A DNA stretch of 55,940 nt from Paracoccaceae bacterium (GTDB lineage Bacteria > Pseudomonadota > Alphaproteobacteria > Rhodobacterales > Rhodobacteraceae), in assembly GCA_029246285.1 (NCBI GenBank), contig JAQWNW010000055.1, positions 1-55,940 of the forward strand. The letters run 5' to 3'. The notes beneath the pieces are model-generated. The model ran no database searches, had not been told where the DNA came from, and saw only the letters and a list, made by a program, of their open reading frames with translations. Shown here piece after piece: positions 27,426 to 36,193 of the stretch. The position numbers and the translations under genes are program-made. The first letter of the stretch is position 1; each line of letters begins with the position of its first letter.

Positions 27426-28778
27426 ATGAAAACCGTTTGGGCTAAAAATGCATTATTAAGAGACGGTTGGGCAAATTCTGTTCAAATTGATATTGAGAAT
27501 GGCCTCATTACCAGGCTGCAAAAAGATATTAAGCCATCAGGTTTTAAAACAAATGTATTAATTTCGGCACCATCAAATCTTCACAGCCATACATTTCAAA
27601 GAGCAATGGCAGGTATGACCGAAGCCAAAGGAAATCCCACCGACAGTTTTTGGACCTGGCGCAAGTTGATGTATCAATTCCTAGATATCTTAACCCCAGA
27701 TGATATAGAAAGCATTGCGACTTATGCGATGATGGAAATGGCTGAAACAGGGTTCGCTGCTGTAGCGGAATTCCATTATATACATAATGAAAAAAATGGT
27801 GTGCGATATAGCAATCCAGCCGAAATGACTAATAGAATTATGTCAGCAGCATCAGAAACAGGAATAGGGTTAACTCATTTGCCGGTTCTCTATTCGCAAG
27901 GCGGTATCGACGGTCGGAATTTGGAAGGTGGGCAAAAAAGATTTGAAACCAATCTGTCAGATATTAACAACCAAATATCCGAATTTTCCTCAAAAAAAAC
28001 TGCTTCCGATTGGAGCTATGGGGTCGCCCCACATTCGTTGAGGGCCGTTTCAAAAAATGAACTTGATGAGGTCATTAAACTCTTTCCTGAACATCCAATA
28101 CACATTCATATTGCCGAACAAATGGGTGAAGTTGAGGAAATAAAAAATGGATATGGATCTCGACCAGTAGAGTGGCTCTTCAATAATCATCACGTAGACA
28201 AACGTTGGTGTCTAATCCACTCAACCCACTTAACAGAAGCAGAAACAGCAAATATTGCAAAATCGAATGCCGTTGTAGGCTTATGCCCAATAACCGAGAG
28301 CAGTTTAGGAGATGGAATCTTTAATGGGATAAACTTTAAGAAAAACGAAGGTAAATTTGGCTTTGGTACGGACAGCAATATTCAGATTGACCTGAGAGCG
28401 GAGATGCGCACATTTGAATACTCTCAGAGATTGAAACATCAAGCGCGAGCAGTTTTAGCGACTGAGGCGCAATCAACTGGTCGGTTTTTACATGAACACG
28501 CCAGTAGATCAGCGGCGATAGCTTTGGGTCGCAAATCTGGATGCATTGAAGTTGGTTATTATGCAGATCTTGCTGAGCTCCCCCATTGCAATCCAGATCT
28601 TGAAGGCCTCACTAACGATATGGCTCTAGATTCATGGATATTTGCGCCAAACGGTTCATCTATAGAAAATCTTTGGAGTGCTGGCAGACATGTCGTAAAG
28701 AGTAAAGTCCATATTAAAAGAGAAAAAATCAAAAAAGATTATATTGAAACAATAAAAAAACTCCGGTCAAGAATATGA
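27426..28778 (+). CDS. hutF: formimidoylglutamate deiminase
   Basis: A 450 aa amidohydrolase-superfamily deiminase converting N-formimidoyl-L-glutamate to N-formyl-L-glutamate and ammonia. The metal site shows NLHSHTFQRAMAG, then APHSLRAV, HIHIAEQ, and HSTHLTE with the later FGTDSNIQIDL. The ATG at 27426 has AGGA 6 bp upstream; earlier in-frame starts overlap the operator. Its presence indicates the five-step Hut route through formylglutamate, which needs N-formylglutamate deformylase (HutG). That gene is not in this window and must be elsewhere if the pathway is complete. It overlaps hutC by 4 bp. Confidence 0.93.
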   Translation: MKTVWAKNALLRDGWANSVQIDIENGLITRLQKDIKPSGFKTNVLISAPSNLHSHTFQRAMAGMTEAKGNPTDSFWTWRKLMYQFLDILTPDDIESIATYAMMEMAETGFAAVAEFHYIHNEKNGVRYSNPAEMTNRIMSAASETGIGLTHLPVLYSQGGIDGRNLEGGQKRFETNLSDINNQISEFSSKKTASDWSYGVAPHSLRAVSKNELDEVIKLFPEHPIHIHIAEQMGEVEEIKNGYGSRPVEWLFNNHHVDKRWCLIHSTHLTEAETANIAKSNAVVGLCPITESSLGDGIFNGINFKKNEGKFGFGTDSNIQIDLRAEMRTFEYSQRLKHQARAVLATEAQSTGRFLHEHASRSAAIALGRKSGCIEVGYYADLAELPHCNPDLEGLTNDMALDSWIFAPNGSSIENLWSAGRHVVKSKVHIKREKIKKDYIETIKKLRSRI

Positions 28779-29434
28779 ACCGTGTCACGTATCAAGATAT
28801 CCAAAGAGATGTTTTGGATCGTATAAAATCTAAAGAGTGGGAGCCAGGAGATCTCATACCAAATGAAGAAACCTTAGCCGATAATTTAGGATGTGCCCGA
28901 GCAACCGTAAATAGAGCTCTGAGAGAGCTAGCCCAAGCTGGTGTGATAGATCGAAAACGCAAAGGTGGCACTCGCGTAAGTGTTTCCCCTATCAGAAAAG
29001 CCTTGTTTGATATCCCAATAATAAGAAAAGAAATTGAAAATAAAGGTAATAAATACTCGTTTACAATTTTATCAGAAAAAAAAACACGCTTAGATAAAAT
29101 TGAGGGGTTATCTGTGGAGACCATCCACAAATCAAATAATATCCCATACGCATTCGAACAACGTTGGGTAAGCTTAAAAATTGCTTCGGGATTAAACAAG
29201 CTAGATCTTAAAACGATTAGTATCAATGAATGGTTAGTTGCAAATATTCCTATAAGCACTGGTACAATTTCTTTTTGCGCTGAATCAGCATCAGAGAAAG
29301 AAAGCAACCTATTCAATATCAAATCAAATATCGCCTTGTTAATCGTAAATAGAGAAACGTTTATAACGGAAGATTTAGTAACGAAAGTGCGCTTATCTTA
29401 TCCCCCAGGTCATAAAATCAAAACTATACTTTAA
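28775..29434 (+). CDS. hutC: HutC, GntR-family repressor of histidine utilisation
   Basis: A 219 aa regulator: an N-terminal winged helix (about 1-70, with PNEETLADNLGCARATVNRA as recognition region and a basic RKRKGGTRVS wing), then a C-terminal UTRA ligand-binding domain (about 90-215). HutC proteins bind urocanate and release the hut promoters. The start overlaps the hutF stop (ATGA). The predicted operator at 27389-27402 between hutF and hutI makes it an autoregulated local repressor. Its stop lies 1 bp from the converging amidohydrolase stop. The UTRA assignment rests on overall pattern rather than a single motif. Confidence 0.88.
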   Translation: MNRVTYQDIQRDVLDRIKSKEWEPGDLIPNEETLADNLGCARATVNRALRELAQAGVIDRKRKGGTRVSVSPIRKALFDIPIIRKEIENKGNKYSFTILSEKKTRLDKIEGLSVETIHKSNNIPYAFEQRWVSLKIASGLNKLDLKTISINEWLVANIPISTGTISFCAESASEKESNLFNIKSNIALLIVNRETFITEDLVTKVRLSYPPGHKIKTIL

Positions 29435-29435
29435 C

Positions 29436-30578
29436 TTAGATTTTTTCAATCCATTTACCTTTAATCACCATTCCTTCAGCAAGGATTTTTTTATCGCCCG
29501 TCATACTTGATCCATTGCCATCTTTGTAATCAAAGGATCCTTCTTCAATTCTTAAAATTGAAACATCCCCTTCAGAATTAACTTTTAAGTTTCCTAAAGA
29601 GGGTCGACCCAAAATTCTGGCTGCATTTTGAGTGGACGAACGAATAACCTCAACCAAGGGCATGCCTAAACAATAGAATTTGGATAAGGTCGTGACTTGA
29701 TCAAATACTGGGCCATCAATACACAAACAATGAATGTCTGAAGAAATAGTATCAGGATAAAAATTTTGGGCTAACATTGTCCTGGCCGTATCAAAAGAAA
29801 AAGACATACTGCCATGTCCAATATCAAAATAAACACCTCGAGACCGCGCCAATAAAACCTCTGAAATGATCTCTCCAGTTTTTGAGATAGGTGAGTTTGG
29901 AAAGCCTCGAAAACTATGGGTGAGTATGTCACCCGCTCTCAAAAGCTTAACGACCTCACTGTAAGTTGGAGGCGGCTCATCAATATGAACCATAATTGGC
30001 AGCTGACAAGCTTCTCCTACTTTTAACGCTACTTCTAATGGGCTTATCCCATTTGAGCCTGAAGTCCACTTCCCAAGTCGAACCTTTATTCCTACAATAA
30101 TATCTTTGTTAGCCTTAGCAATTTCAATCGCAGTTTCAGGATCCATTAAGCGCATTTCCTCACTTTCACCTACCATAATTCTATTTGAAAAAGCAAAAAT
30201 TCCTGCATGAGATACGTGAAGGTAAATTAAAATTCGAGCACATGATTTCTCTATTACATGTTTTTTAAAACCATAAAAGTTTCCTGGGCCAACGGAACCC
30301 GTATCAACTAACGTGCTAATAGCACTCGAATTAGAATATAAGTCTGCATCAACTCCTATTGAAGTTCCACCCCAATAAACATGGGTATGCATATCAATAA
30401 GACCAGGCGTAACTATTGAGCCTCTTAAATTTTTTGTGAGAACATCCTCAGAGCCAGCTACCCCATTCTCAAGAGCTGCAATCTTTCCTTTACTAAACGC
30501 GATGTCCATCACTTCATTGATTTCTTGCTCTGGATCAATGACATGAGCATTTCTCAGAATTAAATCAAAGTTGTCCAT
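29436..30578 (-). CDS. amidohydrolase/deacetylase family metallohydrolase
   Basis: A 380 aa dihydroorotase-like member of the amidohydrolase superfamily. Ligands visible in order are HTH in DMHTHVYWGG, a putative carboxylated lysine in GIKVRLGKW, H in MVHIDEPPP, H in LTHSFRG and D in SSDIHC. This matches the deacetylase subgroup to which Atu3266/EF0837-type enzymes belong; their natural substrates are poorly known. The start has AAGGAAA upstream. It converges on hutC with a 1-bp gap and follows the GlcD-like gene by 96 bp in the same direction, so it may be co-transcribed with that rather than with hut. Function in histidine catabolism is not supported. Confidence 0.75.
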   Translation of the reverse strand: MDNFDLILRNAHVIDPEQEINEVMDIAFSKGKIAALENGVAGSEDVLTKNLRGSIVTPGLIDMHTHVYWGGTSIGVDADLYSNSSAISTLVDTGSVGPGNFYGFKKHVIEKSCARILIYLHVSHAGIFAFSNRIMVGESEEMRLMDPETAIEIAKANKDIIVGIKVRLGKWTSGSNGISPLEVALKVGEACQLPIMVHIDEPPPTYSEVVKLLRAGDILTHSFRGFPNSPISKTGEIISEVLLARSRGVYFDIGHGSMSFSFDTARTMLAQNFYPDTISSDIHCLCIDGPVFDQVTTLSKFYCLGMPLVEVIRSSTQNAARILGRPSLGNLKVNSEGDVSILRIEEGSFDYKDGNGSSMTGDKKILAEGMVIKGKWIEKI

Positions 30579-30674
30579 AAAGAGTTTTCCTTAAAAGCAC
30601 TACATATTTTCAAATCTATAATAATCTCCAAATAAAAGAAAAATAAGACCCCGTTAAACCTTCCTTCAAAAATT

Positions 30675-32051
30675 TTAATTCAAATTAACCATCTTTCCAG
30701 GATTCATTATATTGTTTGGATCAAACGTTCGTTTAAGCTCGACCATCAGAGGCAATGCTTCGCCATGTTCTTGGGCCATATATTTCATCTTGCCAAGGCC
30801 AATTCCGTGCTCACCAGTCACTGTACCTCCCACTGCAAGTGCTCGCTCTGCCATCCGGTGAGCTATCATTTTATTACGTTCCAACTCTTCTGAGTCATGT
30901 CGGTCTGAAAACATTAAAGTATGAAAATTACCGTCCCCCACATGACCAACAATAGCTCCTGTAACGCCAAACCGCTCGAGATCAGCTTGCGTATCTGTAA
31001 TCGCATTCGCTAATTCAGAAATTGGTACGCAAACATCAGTTGACATTCCCAATTTGCCAGGGAAAAATGCTTTGGTAGCATAATATGCTTCATGGCGCGC
31101 TGCCCAAAGCCTGTTCCTCTCCTCTGGCTTAACGGACCATTTAAATTCCCCGCCACCAAATTCTTTAATAATCTGCTCCATAATGATTGATTGATCTTTA
31201 ACACCCAAATTTGAACCATGAAATTCCATAAAAAGATGCGGTTTTTCAGGATAATTCAGTTTTGAATATGCATTAATTGCCCTTATGGATATTTGATCAA
31301 TTAATTCTATCCGAGCCATCGGTATTCCCATTTGAATAGCAGAAATTACCGCTCCAACTGCAGAATCTACTGTTTCAAATTCACACACCCCAGCCGCCAC
31401 CGCTTCTGGCTGTCCATGTAAAATTAATGTCAATTCAGTAATTATTCCTAATGTCCCTTCACTACCAATAAAAAGTTTAGTCAGATCATAACCAGCTGAA
31501 GATTTTTTGGCTTGTGTGCCAGTTCTAATTGTCCTGCCATCAGCTAGAACAACTTCCATCGCGATTACATTTTCTCGCATCGTGCCATAACGCACCGCCG
31601 TTGTGCCTGATGCTCGAGTAGCTGCCATACCACCCAAAGTTGCATCAGCTCCGGGATCAACTGGAAAAAACAAACCCGTCGCACGTAATTCATTATTTAA
31701 TTTTTTTCGAGTCAATCCAGGCTGCACAACCGCCAATAAATCCTCTTGTTTTACAGCTAGTACCTTATTCATGTGACACATATCGATCGTCACTCCCCCG
31801 CGAATTGCCAAAGAGTGGCCTTCTAGAGAAGTTCCAACACCCCAAGGCACTACCGGGCACTTATTTCGTGCGCAAATAGATACAATTTTAGCAACTTCAG
31901 CCGTAGTTTCTGGAAATACAACAGCGTCCGGGGGCATCTCCTCAAAATAAGTCTCATTTTGACCGTAAAGACTTAATTTCGAATTTGCAGTACTTATTCT
32001 ATCAACTAAAAATTCTTTTAATTCTCTAATCGCTTGGTCAATATTTGTCAT
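30675..32051 (-). CDS. FAD-linked oxidase, GlcD/D-lactate dehydrogenase-like
   Basis: A 458 aa flavoprotein of the vanillyl-alcohol-oxidase fold, oxidising a 2-hydroxy acid such as D-lactate, glycolate or D-2-hydroxyglutarate. The N-terminal FAD (PCMH) domain shows VVPWGVGTSLEGHS, DPGADATLGGM and GSEGTLGIITELTL. The C-terminal oxidase domain shows GHVGDGNFHTLMF and the ending GEHGIGLGKMKYM with FDPNNIMNPGK. There is no N-terminal Fe-S partner domain and no glcE/glcF gene nearby, favouring the single-subunit D-lactate-dehydrogenase type. A clear AGGAG site lies 7 bp before the ATG. The 331-bp region upstream holds an oddly placed terminator-like hairpin. Confidence 0.85.
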   Translation of the reverse strand: MTNIDQAIRELKEFLVDRISTANSKLSLYGQNETYFEEMPPDAVVFPETTAEVAKIVSICARNKCPVVPWGVGTSLEGHSLAIRGGVTIDMCHMNKVLAVKQEDLLAVVQPGLTRKKLNNELRATGLFFPVDPGADATLGGMAATRASGTTAVRYGTMRENVIAMEVVLADGRTIRTGTQAKKSSAGYDLTKLFIGSEGTLGIITELTLILHGQPEAVAAGVCEFETVDSAVGAVISAIQMGIPMARIELIDQISIRAINAYSKLNYPEKPHLFMEFHGSNLGVKDQSIIMEQIIKEFGGGEFKWSVKPEERNRLWAARHEAYYATKAFFPGKLGMSTDVCVPISELANAITDTQADLERFGVTGAIVGHVGDGNFHTLMFSDRHDSEELERNKMIAHRMAERALAVGGTVTGEHGIGLGKMKYMAQEHGEALPLMVELKRTFDPNNIMNPGKMVNLN

Positions 32052-32382
32052 GCAAAGCTCCTGTTGCCTTCTTACGCAAAACTCTATTCGTTATTTTAGG
32101 ATACTATAAAAGTACTTATCCGAATATAATAAACCACCATTAAAGTAATCTTTTTTAACTCTGTAATAATTCTGGCGCCAACTAAATTTACAAATTTAGC
32201 GATTAACTGAAAAAGAAAACTAAACTCTAAATAACTAATTTTATTTAAAATCCAAAAAGTTCTGATAATTTTATACAAACACAAAAAGCGACAGCCGAAG
32301 TCGCTGTGATGTAAGCATTATATTTCTAATTTAATTAACATTGTTTATAATTTTTGATCTATTGTTCGGGAGCTTACCTTAA
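32052..32382. other. 331-bp divergent intergenic region
   Basis: AT-rich gap between the GlcD-like gene (minus) and the PhyH-type gene (plus). Apart from a terminator-like hairpin at 32283-32305, I see no gene. A possible 62-codon TTG-started frame is not credible. Promoters for both genes are presumably here but no clear -35/-10 pair stands out. Confidence 0.55.
32283..32305 (-). terminator. terminator-like hairpin on the minus strand
   Basis: Read on the minus strand: AGCGAC, loop TTCGGCT, GTCGCT, followed by TTTTT. This is a good intrinsic-terminator layout, yet it points toward the GlcD-like gene, upstream of its start, with no minus-strand gene just before it. It may end an antisense or small RNA, act as an attenuator, or be a relic. 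An alternative ACAGC/GCTGT pairing overlaps it. Confidence 0.6.
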
Positions 32383-33228
32383 ATGAAGCGCATTTCTAAA
32401 GAAAAGATCGCAGAGTTTGACTCAAAAGGAGTCGTATTTCTTGAAAATTATTTCTCTGAGAAATGGATAGAAAAATTAAAAATTGGGATAGAAAAAAATA
32501 TCTTGAATCCTGGTAAAGAAAAACGGGTTTGGAGCAAAGAAAGTGAAGGGCAGTATACTTTTTATGATTCTGATAATTGGCGAGACATCTTAGAATATAG
32601 AGAATTTATTGAACAAAGTTCTATGAAAGATATGGCTGCAGCTTTATTAAGTACAAAAAAGGTTAATTTTTTCTTCGATGCTATTTTTGTAAGATCTGAA
32701 GGGGTTAAATTTTCAACACCGTGGCACCAAGATGAACCTTATTGGTCAGTAGAGGGTTTTAATACAGTTAGTATTTGGATGCCATTAGTAGATGTTCGAA
32801 AGGAAAGTGCATTAGCTTTCGTCCCAGGATCACACAGATGGGGAAAAAAATTTAGACAGCAAGATTTTGGAGAGCTTAATCCGGATAATGAAAAAAATGT
32901 GAACAACGTGATCTTTAATTCTGAATGGGAAATTATACCAGATATTGATAAAGAAAGAGACAAGTACAATGTCACAAGTTGGGATATGAAGGCAGGCGAC
33001 TGTGTCGCATTTAATGCCCGAATTATTCACGGTGGAGGTGGTAATTTGTTGCCAGATAAAGATTTGAAGGTATTCAACACACAATGGTTGGGAGAAGATG
33101 TAAGAGTTTGTTTTAAAGAATCAGGTATGGACCCAGATCATTCCAAGAAAATGAAAGAAGCGGGCAAGGCATCTGGCGATAAGCTTGGTAACGATTTATA
33201 TCCAGTATTTTGTACTGAAAACATTTAG
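32383..33228 (+). CDS. phytanoyl-CoA dioxygenase (PhyH) family Fe(II)/2-oxoglutarate oxygenase
   Basis: A 281 aa cytoplasmic oxygenase with the PhyH pattern. Iron ligands are H115 and D117 in PWHQDEPYW, and the distal H216 in ARIIHGGGGN; the intervening strand is SIWMPLVDV followed by FVPGSHRWG. PhyH proteins hydroxylate fatty acyl-CoAs, ectoine, amino acids and many other small molecules, so the substrate cannot be named. It stands alone on the plus strand, divergent from the GlcD-like flavoprotein. The hydroxyproline-type dehydratase gene 0.9 kb away would be compatible with an amino-acid hydroxylase role, but this is speculation. Confidence 0.8.
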   Translation: MKRISKEKIAEFDSKGVVFLENYFSEKWIEKLKIGIEKNILNPGKEKRVWSKESEGQYTFYDSDNWRDILEYREFIEQSSMKDMAAALLSTKKVNFFFDAIFVRSEGVKFSTPWHQDEPYWSVEGFNTVSIWMPLVDVRKESALAFVPGSHRWGKKFRQQDFGELNPDNEKNVNNVIFNSEWEIIPDIDKERDKYNVTSWDMKAGDCVAFNARIIHGGGGNLLPDKDLKVFNTQWLGEDVRVCFKESGMDPDHSKKMKEAGKASGDKLGNDLYPVFCTENI

Positions 33229-33389
33229 TGCAAGCAATTTAATACTCGCTTTCGCTAACTACTTTGAGTAATCTTTTAAGCCAGCGTTATTTTGCGCACC
33301 TTGCCTGATGTAAATGACTATCTAAAAAAATTGAAATCAAATAAGATCGACCTAAGTCAATTGACATAGATAGTTGGATAGGGATCCAT

Positions 33390-34034
33390 ATGAATTTTCA
33401 CGTCAAACTTAACCGCCGTACCCTTCTTGTTTCTGTATTGGCAACATTTGCAACAGCAATTTCAAAACCACTCTTTGCTCAAAATAAATTTCGTTATATC
33501 CCAACCCAGTATATCGCAACTCTTGCTTCAGCTGAAGAAAAGTCAGGAACTGGTGCCGAAAAATGGGGGCTTTGGAGAGTAGATCCAGGTCCAATTGGCG
33601 TATGGCTTCGCTTTTACCAATTTTTGCAAAAGGCGGGTAATATTGCGCCGGCTGGCTGGCGCTTTGACATTGATGATTGGTGGTTAGATGAAAATGGTTT
33701 AATTATGAAAGCTCCAGAATTCCCTATACCTCCAGGACAATATTACGTGACAAATGGGGAAGATAATATTTCTAAGCTTACGGTAGAAAAGCCAGATCCA
33801 GATGGTAAACAGGCTTGGTCACTATCTGATGGTAAATCTATTTCAGACGTTACTCACGGACCTTGCCGATCTGCTCGATACACACCAAAAAATGGATCAA
33901 GAACTTGCTCTCCAAAAAATGCTAACCGCGACGTCTTTCCTCTGAAACCTGGCGAACAACCCCCTTATGTAGAAGGCTGTAACCGTAAAAACTATGCTGT
34001 TTTGATAGTTTTTGCATTACCCAATGAAAGTTGA
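33390..34034 (+). CDS. Tat-exported protein of unknown function
   Basis: A 214 aa protein I do not recognise. The first 31 residues form a twin-arginine signal (NRRTLLVSV, hydrophobic stretch, LFAQ cleavage region), so the mature protein of about 183 aa should be folded before export to the periplasm. The mature part is rich in aromatic residues and proline (WGLWRVDPGPIGVWLRF, AGWRFDIDDWWLDENG, FPIPPGQYYVTNG). It ends in a half with three cysteines (HGPCRSA, SRTCSPKN, EGCNRKN) and basic residues. Tat use and a Cys/His/Asp-rich mature part would fit a cofactor- or metal-binding protein. AGGGA is 5 bp before the ATG. It converges on the aconitase-X gene. Confidence 0.7.
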   Translation: MNFHVKLNRRTLLVSVLATFATAISKPLFAQNKFRYIPTQYIATLASAEEKSGTGAEKWGLWRVDPGPIGVWLRFYQFLQKAGNIAPAGWRFDIDDWWLDENGLIMKAPEFPIPPGQYYVTNGEDNISKLTVEKPDPDGKQAWSLSDGKSISDVTHGPCRSARYTPKNGSRTCSPKNANRDVFPLKPGEQPPYVEGCNRKNYAVLIVFALPNES

Positions 34035-34095
34035 TTAATTTTAGCCTAAAATCAATTTAAACCCCAGATTGACGTATCTACGGATTTAGTTGTCT

Positions 34096-35793
34096 TTACA
34101 AAAGCCAAGTTGGAAGACCAAAAGATGCGCGTCCTGACACGGCGGCTGTAGCGCAGTTTTTCAAACTACCAAATCGCACCTCTCTACCACTTAGCCCTTT
34201 TCCATAATGAGCATATTTTCCTGAGTTTGTCATTAATACTGACGCATTTTTTGGAAAAATTGGCTCCGTTATCGAGCACCAACATATATCTGGGATCACT
34301 CGAACTCCAGATCTCTCCAGGCGAGAAGCAATGCCAGTTTTAATCAATTCATTAAGAGTGTTTCTACCAACTGTTATGATCGTTTGAGTTTTTGAAAAAC
34401 AGGAATTATCGTCTAACAAATCAGCGAATGCTCTGCACTCTGATATTGATGCGTGAGGGCTTCCAATAGCAACAAGATCAATCTGAGCTTCACCCGAATT
34501 AAACTTGCACCAAAGGTCAATAAAATCTGGCTTCGTAATCTCTATCAATTCAGTATCGGCTGATATTTTATTAGGGCACTCAGGTGTGTGACCCCTGACA
34601 TGTATCATCGGAGCACCTGAAGTTGTACCAAAAGCAGCACATAGAGCTTTTAAATCATCATGAGTTGGCGAAAGCTTCTCGAGACCTGTTAAGATCGGAA
34701 TCTCAACTGGAGATTTTGCTCCCGCCAACCATCCCAACATTGGCCAAAAGGCATCGTCAATATAATCTGGAACCTGAACGCAAATTTCACAGGCTGGGAT
34801 ACGATTTTCTGGCAAGTAAACACCTGTTTTTGGGGCTCGGCCTGTAATTGCTATAAACAGATCAAAATAATCAGGATGTTTTTGGGTCCGTGATCCTAAG
34901 ACTGAATTTGCAAAAATAACAGCATTAGACTCCGACCAGCCTATAGCTTCATCGTAACCTGGGGTATCATCCAAGAGATAAGGAGCACAAGTAAACGTTG
35001 GACGTGCTCCCATTTTTACATAAGCATCTGCTAAACGACTAGCTTTAAGGCCAAATTCTGGTAAAAGCCCATGTGAGCGCCAATTTTCACGATCCACTGA
35101 AATAGCATTAATTGTTGTAGGAATACAGGTTTTTGCTCCCATATCAAACATCTTCTCTGCGAAATCAAGATTAGCGTCATGAGCCAAAATACAGCCATCA
35201 ATGTGCGCACGCGATACATCGATAAGCTCATTGGTATCTTGAACAGATGCCATAACACATATAACTTCCATAGCAATTTTTGCTGCTAACCCTTTTCTAC
35301 CAACAATCATATTTCTATCAGCATTCGTTTGTTGAATTAAATGTGTATTGGGCCTTATTAAGGGGATAGACTTATTTGAAAATTCTAAAGTGTCGTGTTT
35401 AATCTCAGCAAAACTAGCAGCTGACAATTCTTCATAAATTTTTGCTGGCAACCTAAGAATTGCTACAGGAGAATCAAAAAGTTTTGTGGCTATAATAGCG
35501 CCAAGTGTTAAGATTTCCTCAGCTTCAGTAAATACAATTGCCGCAGGAGCTATATTGTTCCTAGCCAGCTGCAACAAAACACCACTGCCACTACAAGACC
35601 CTCGAGAACTGGGCATTAAAACGATTTTGCCAGTAAGAGAAGATCCATGATTTGGATGATGGGAATCAATAATTTTTCCTGTATTTGGGTCGACTCCACC
35701 CCAAAAACTTAAGCTTTCGCTACAAGTAAAAATCTGACCTTTTGCTTCATTTTCTACAAATAGTATGGGCTCTGTTTTTTTATTTCCCGTCAC
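34096..35793 (-). CDS. aconitase-X family dehydratase (fused small and large domains)
   Basis: A 565 aa protein joining the AcnX small (swivel) domain (about 1-135, with the serine-rich SSRGSCSGSG motif) to the large catalytic domain (about 150-565; HIDGCILAHDANLDF, FTCAPYLLDDTPGYDE, FANSVLGSRT, ITGRAPKTG). Fused bacterial AcnX enzymes are known as cis-3-hydroxy-L-proline dehydratases that carry a [2Fe-2S] cluster. Cysteines in DGC, TFTCAPY and ACEICV are candidate ligands. The start is GTG at 35793, supported by GAGGG 5 bp upstream. No hydroxyproline epimerase or transporter is adjacent, so the substrate is inferred from the family only. Confidence 0.85.
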   Translation of the reverse strand: MTGNKKTEPILFVENEAKGQIFTCSESLSFWGGVDPNTGKIIDSHHPNHGSSLTGKIVLMPSSRGSCSGSGVLLQLARNNIAPAAIVFTEAEEILTLGAIIATKLFDSPVAILRLPAKIYEELSAASFAEIKHDTLEFSNKSIPLIRPNTHLIQQTNADRNMIVGRKGLAAKIAMEVICVMASVQDTNELIDVSRAHIDGCILAHDANLDFAEKMFDMGAKTCIPTTINAISVDRENWRSHGLLPEFGLKASRLADAYVKMGARPTFTCAPYLLDDTPGYDEAIGWSESNAVIFANSVLGSRTQKHPDYFDLFIAITGRAPKTGVYLPENRIPACEICVQVPDYIDDAFWPMLGWLAGAKSPVEIPILTGLEKLSPTHDDLKALCAAFGTTSGAPMIHVRGHTPECPNKISADTELIEITKPDFIDLWCKFNSGEAQIDLVAIGSPHASISECRAFADLLDDNSCFSKTQTIITVGRNTLNELIKTGIASRLERSGVRVIPDICWCSITEPIFPKNASVLMTNSGKYAHYGKGLSGREVRFGSLKNCATAAVSGRASFGLPTWLL

Positions 35794-35961
35794 ATTTACC
35801 CTCTATCAAAAAATTATTTTATTTCATTAATGTTGGAACCTAAACCAAAAGAAAATGATTACCATAAAGTATATTGATTAAATGCAACTCTAATATTGTA
35901 TTTAGATAATAAAAGTAGGTAGCAAACAGCAACTGATGAACAATAAAACCCTAGCAATGAA

Positions 35962-36038
35962 TGGCGCGGTTGACGGGACTCGAACCCGCGACCCCCGGCG
36001 TGACAGGCCGGTACTCTAACCAACTGAGCTACAACCGC
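35962..36038 (-). tRNA. tRNA-Asp (anticodon GTC)
   Basis: A complete 77-nt cloverleaf on the minus strand. Acceptor stem GCGGTTG pairs with CAACCGC, followed by discriminator G73 and an encoded CCA. The anticodon arm is CCGGC-CTGTCAC-GCCGG, giving GTC in the loop. The T arm holds TTCGAGT between GCGGG and CCCGT. G73 and GTC are aspartate identity elements. A perfect inverted repeat lies 8 bp upstream of the 5' end. Confidence 0.98.
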
Positions 36039-36046
36039 GCAATCAT

Positions 36047-36063
36047 ACGGTAAACATTACCGT
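36047..36063. repeat. inverted repeat 8 bp upstream of tRNA-Asp
   Basis: ACGGTAA-ACA-TTACCGT: perfect 7-bp arms with a 3-bp spacer. It lies at the 5' side of the tRNA gene, so it would be a leader hairpin of the precursor or a binding site at the tRNA promoter. No T-run follows, which argues against a terminator. Confidence 0.55.
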
Positions 36064-36193
36064 CTCGCGCTTTTATTAAGGCTCAGCAAATAGGTCAAGC
36101 ACTTCTCAATAATTTTTAATAAAAGATTTAGCTAGACAATTAATTAACTTAACCAATAAGACCCTAAATAACAAAACTATAAAATGAGCAAAT

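Noticed and set aside
28792-29322. 176-codon open frame on the minus strand
   Set aside because: Antisense to hutC, which has a clear winged helix and a coupled start; the reverse frame shows no recognisable domain.
32096-32284. 62-codon minus-strand frame in the gap upstream of the GlcD-like gene
   Set aside because: Starts with TTG directly in the T-tract of a hairpin, has no ribosome site, and its hydrophobic composition is what AT-rich noncoding DNA gives.
34035-34095. Terminator between the Tat protein and AcnX genes
   Set aside because: TTTTAG-C-CTAAAA is the only repeat there; its stem is all A/T-rich with a 1-base loop and cannot form a stable terminator hairpin.
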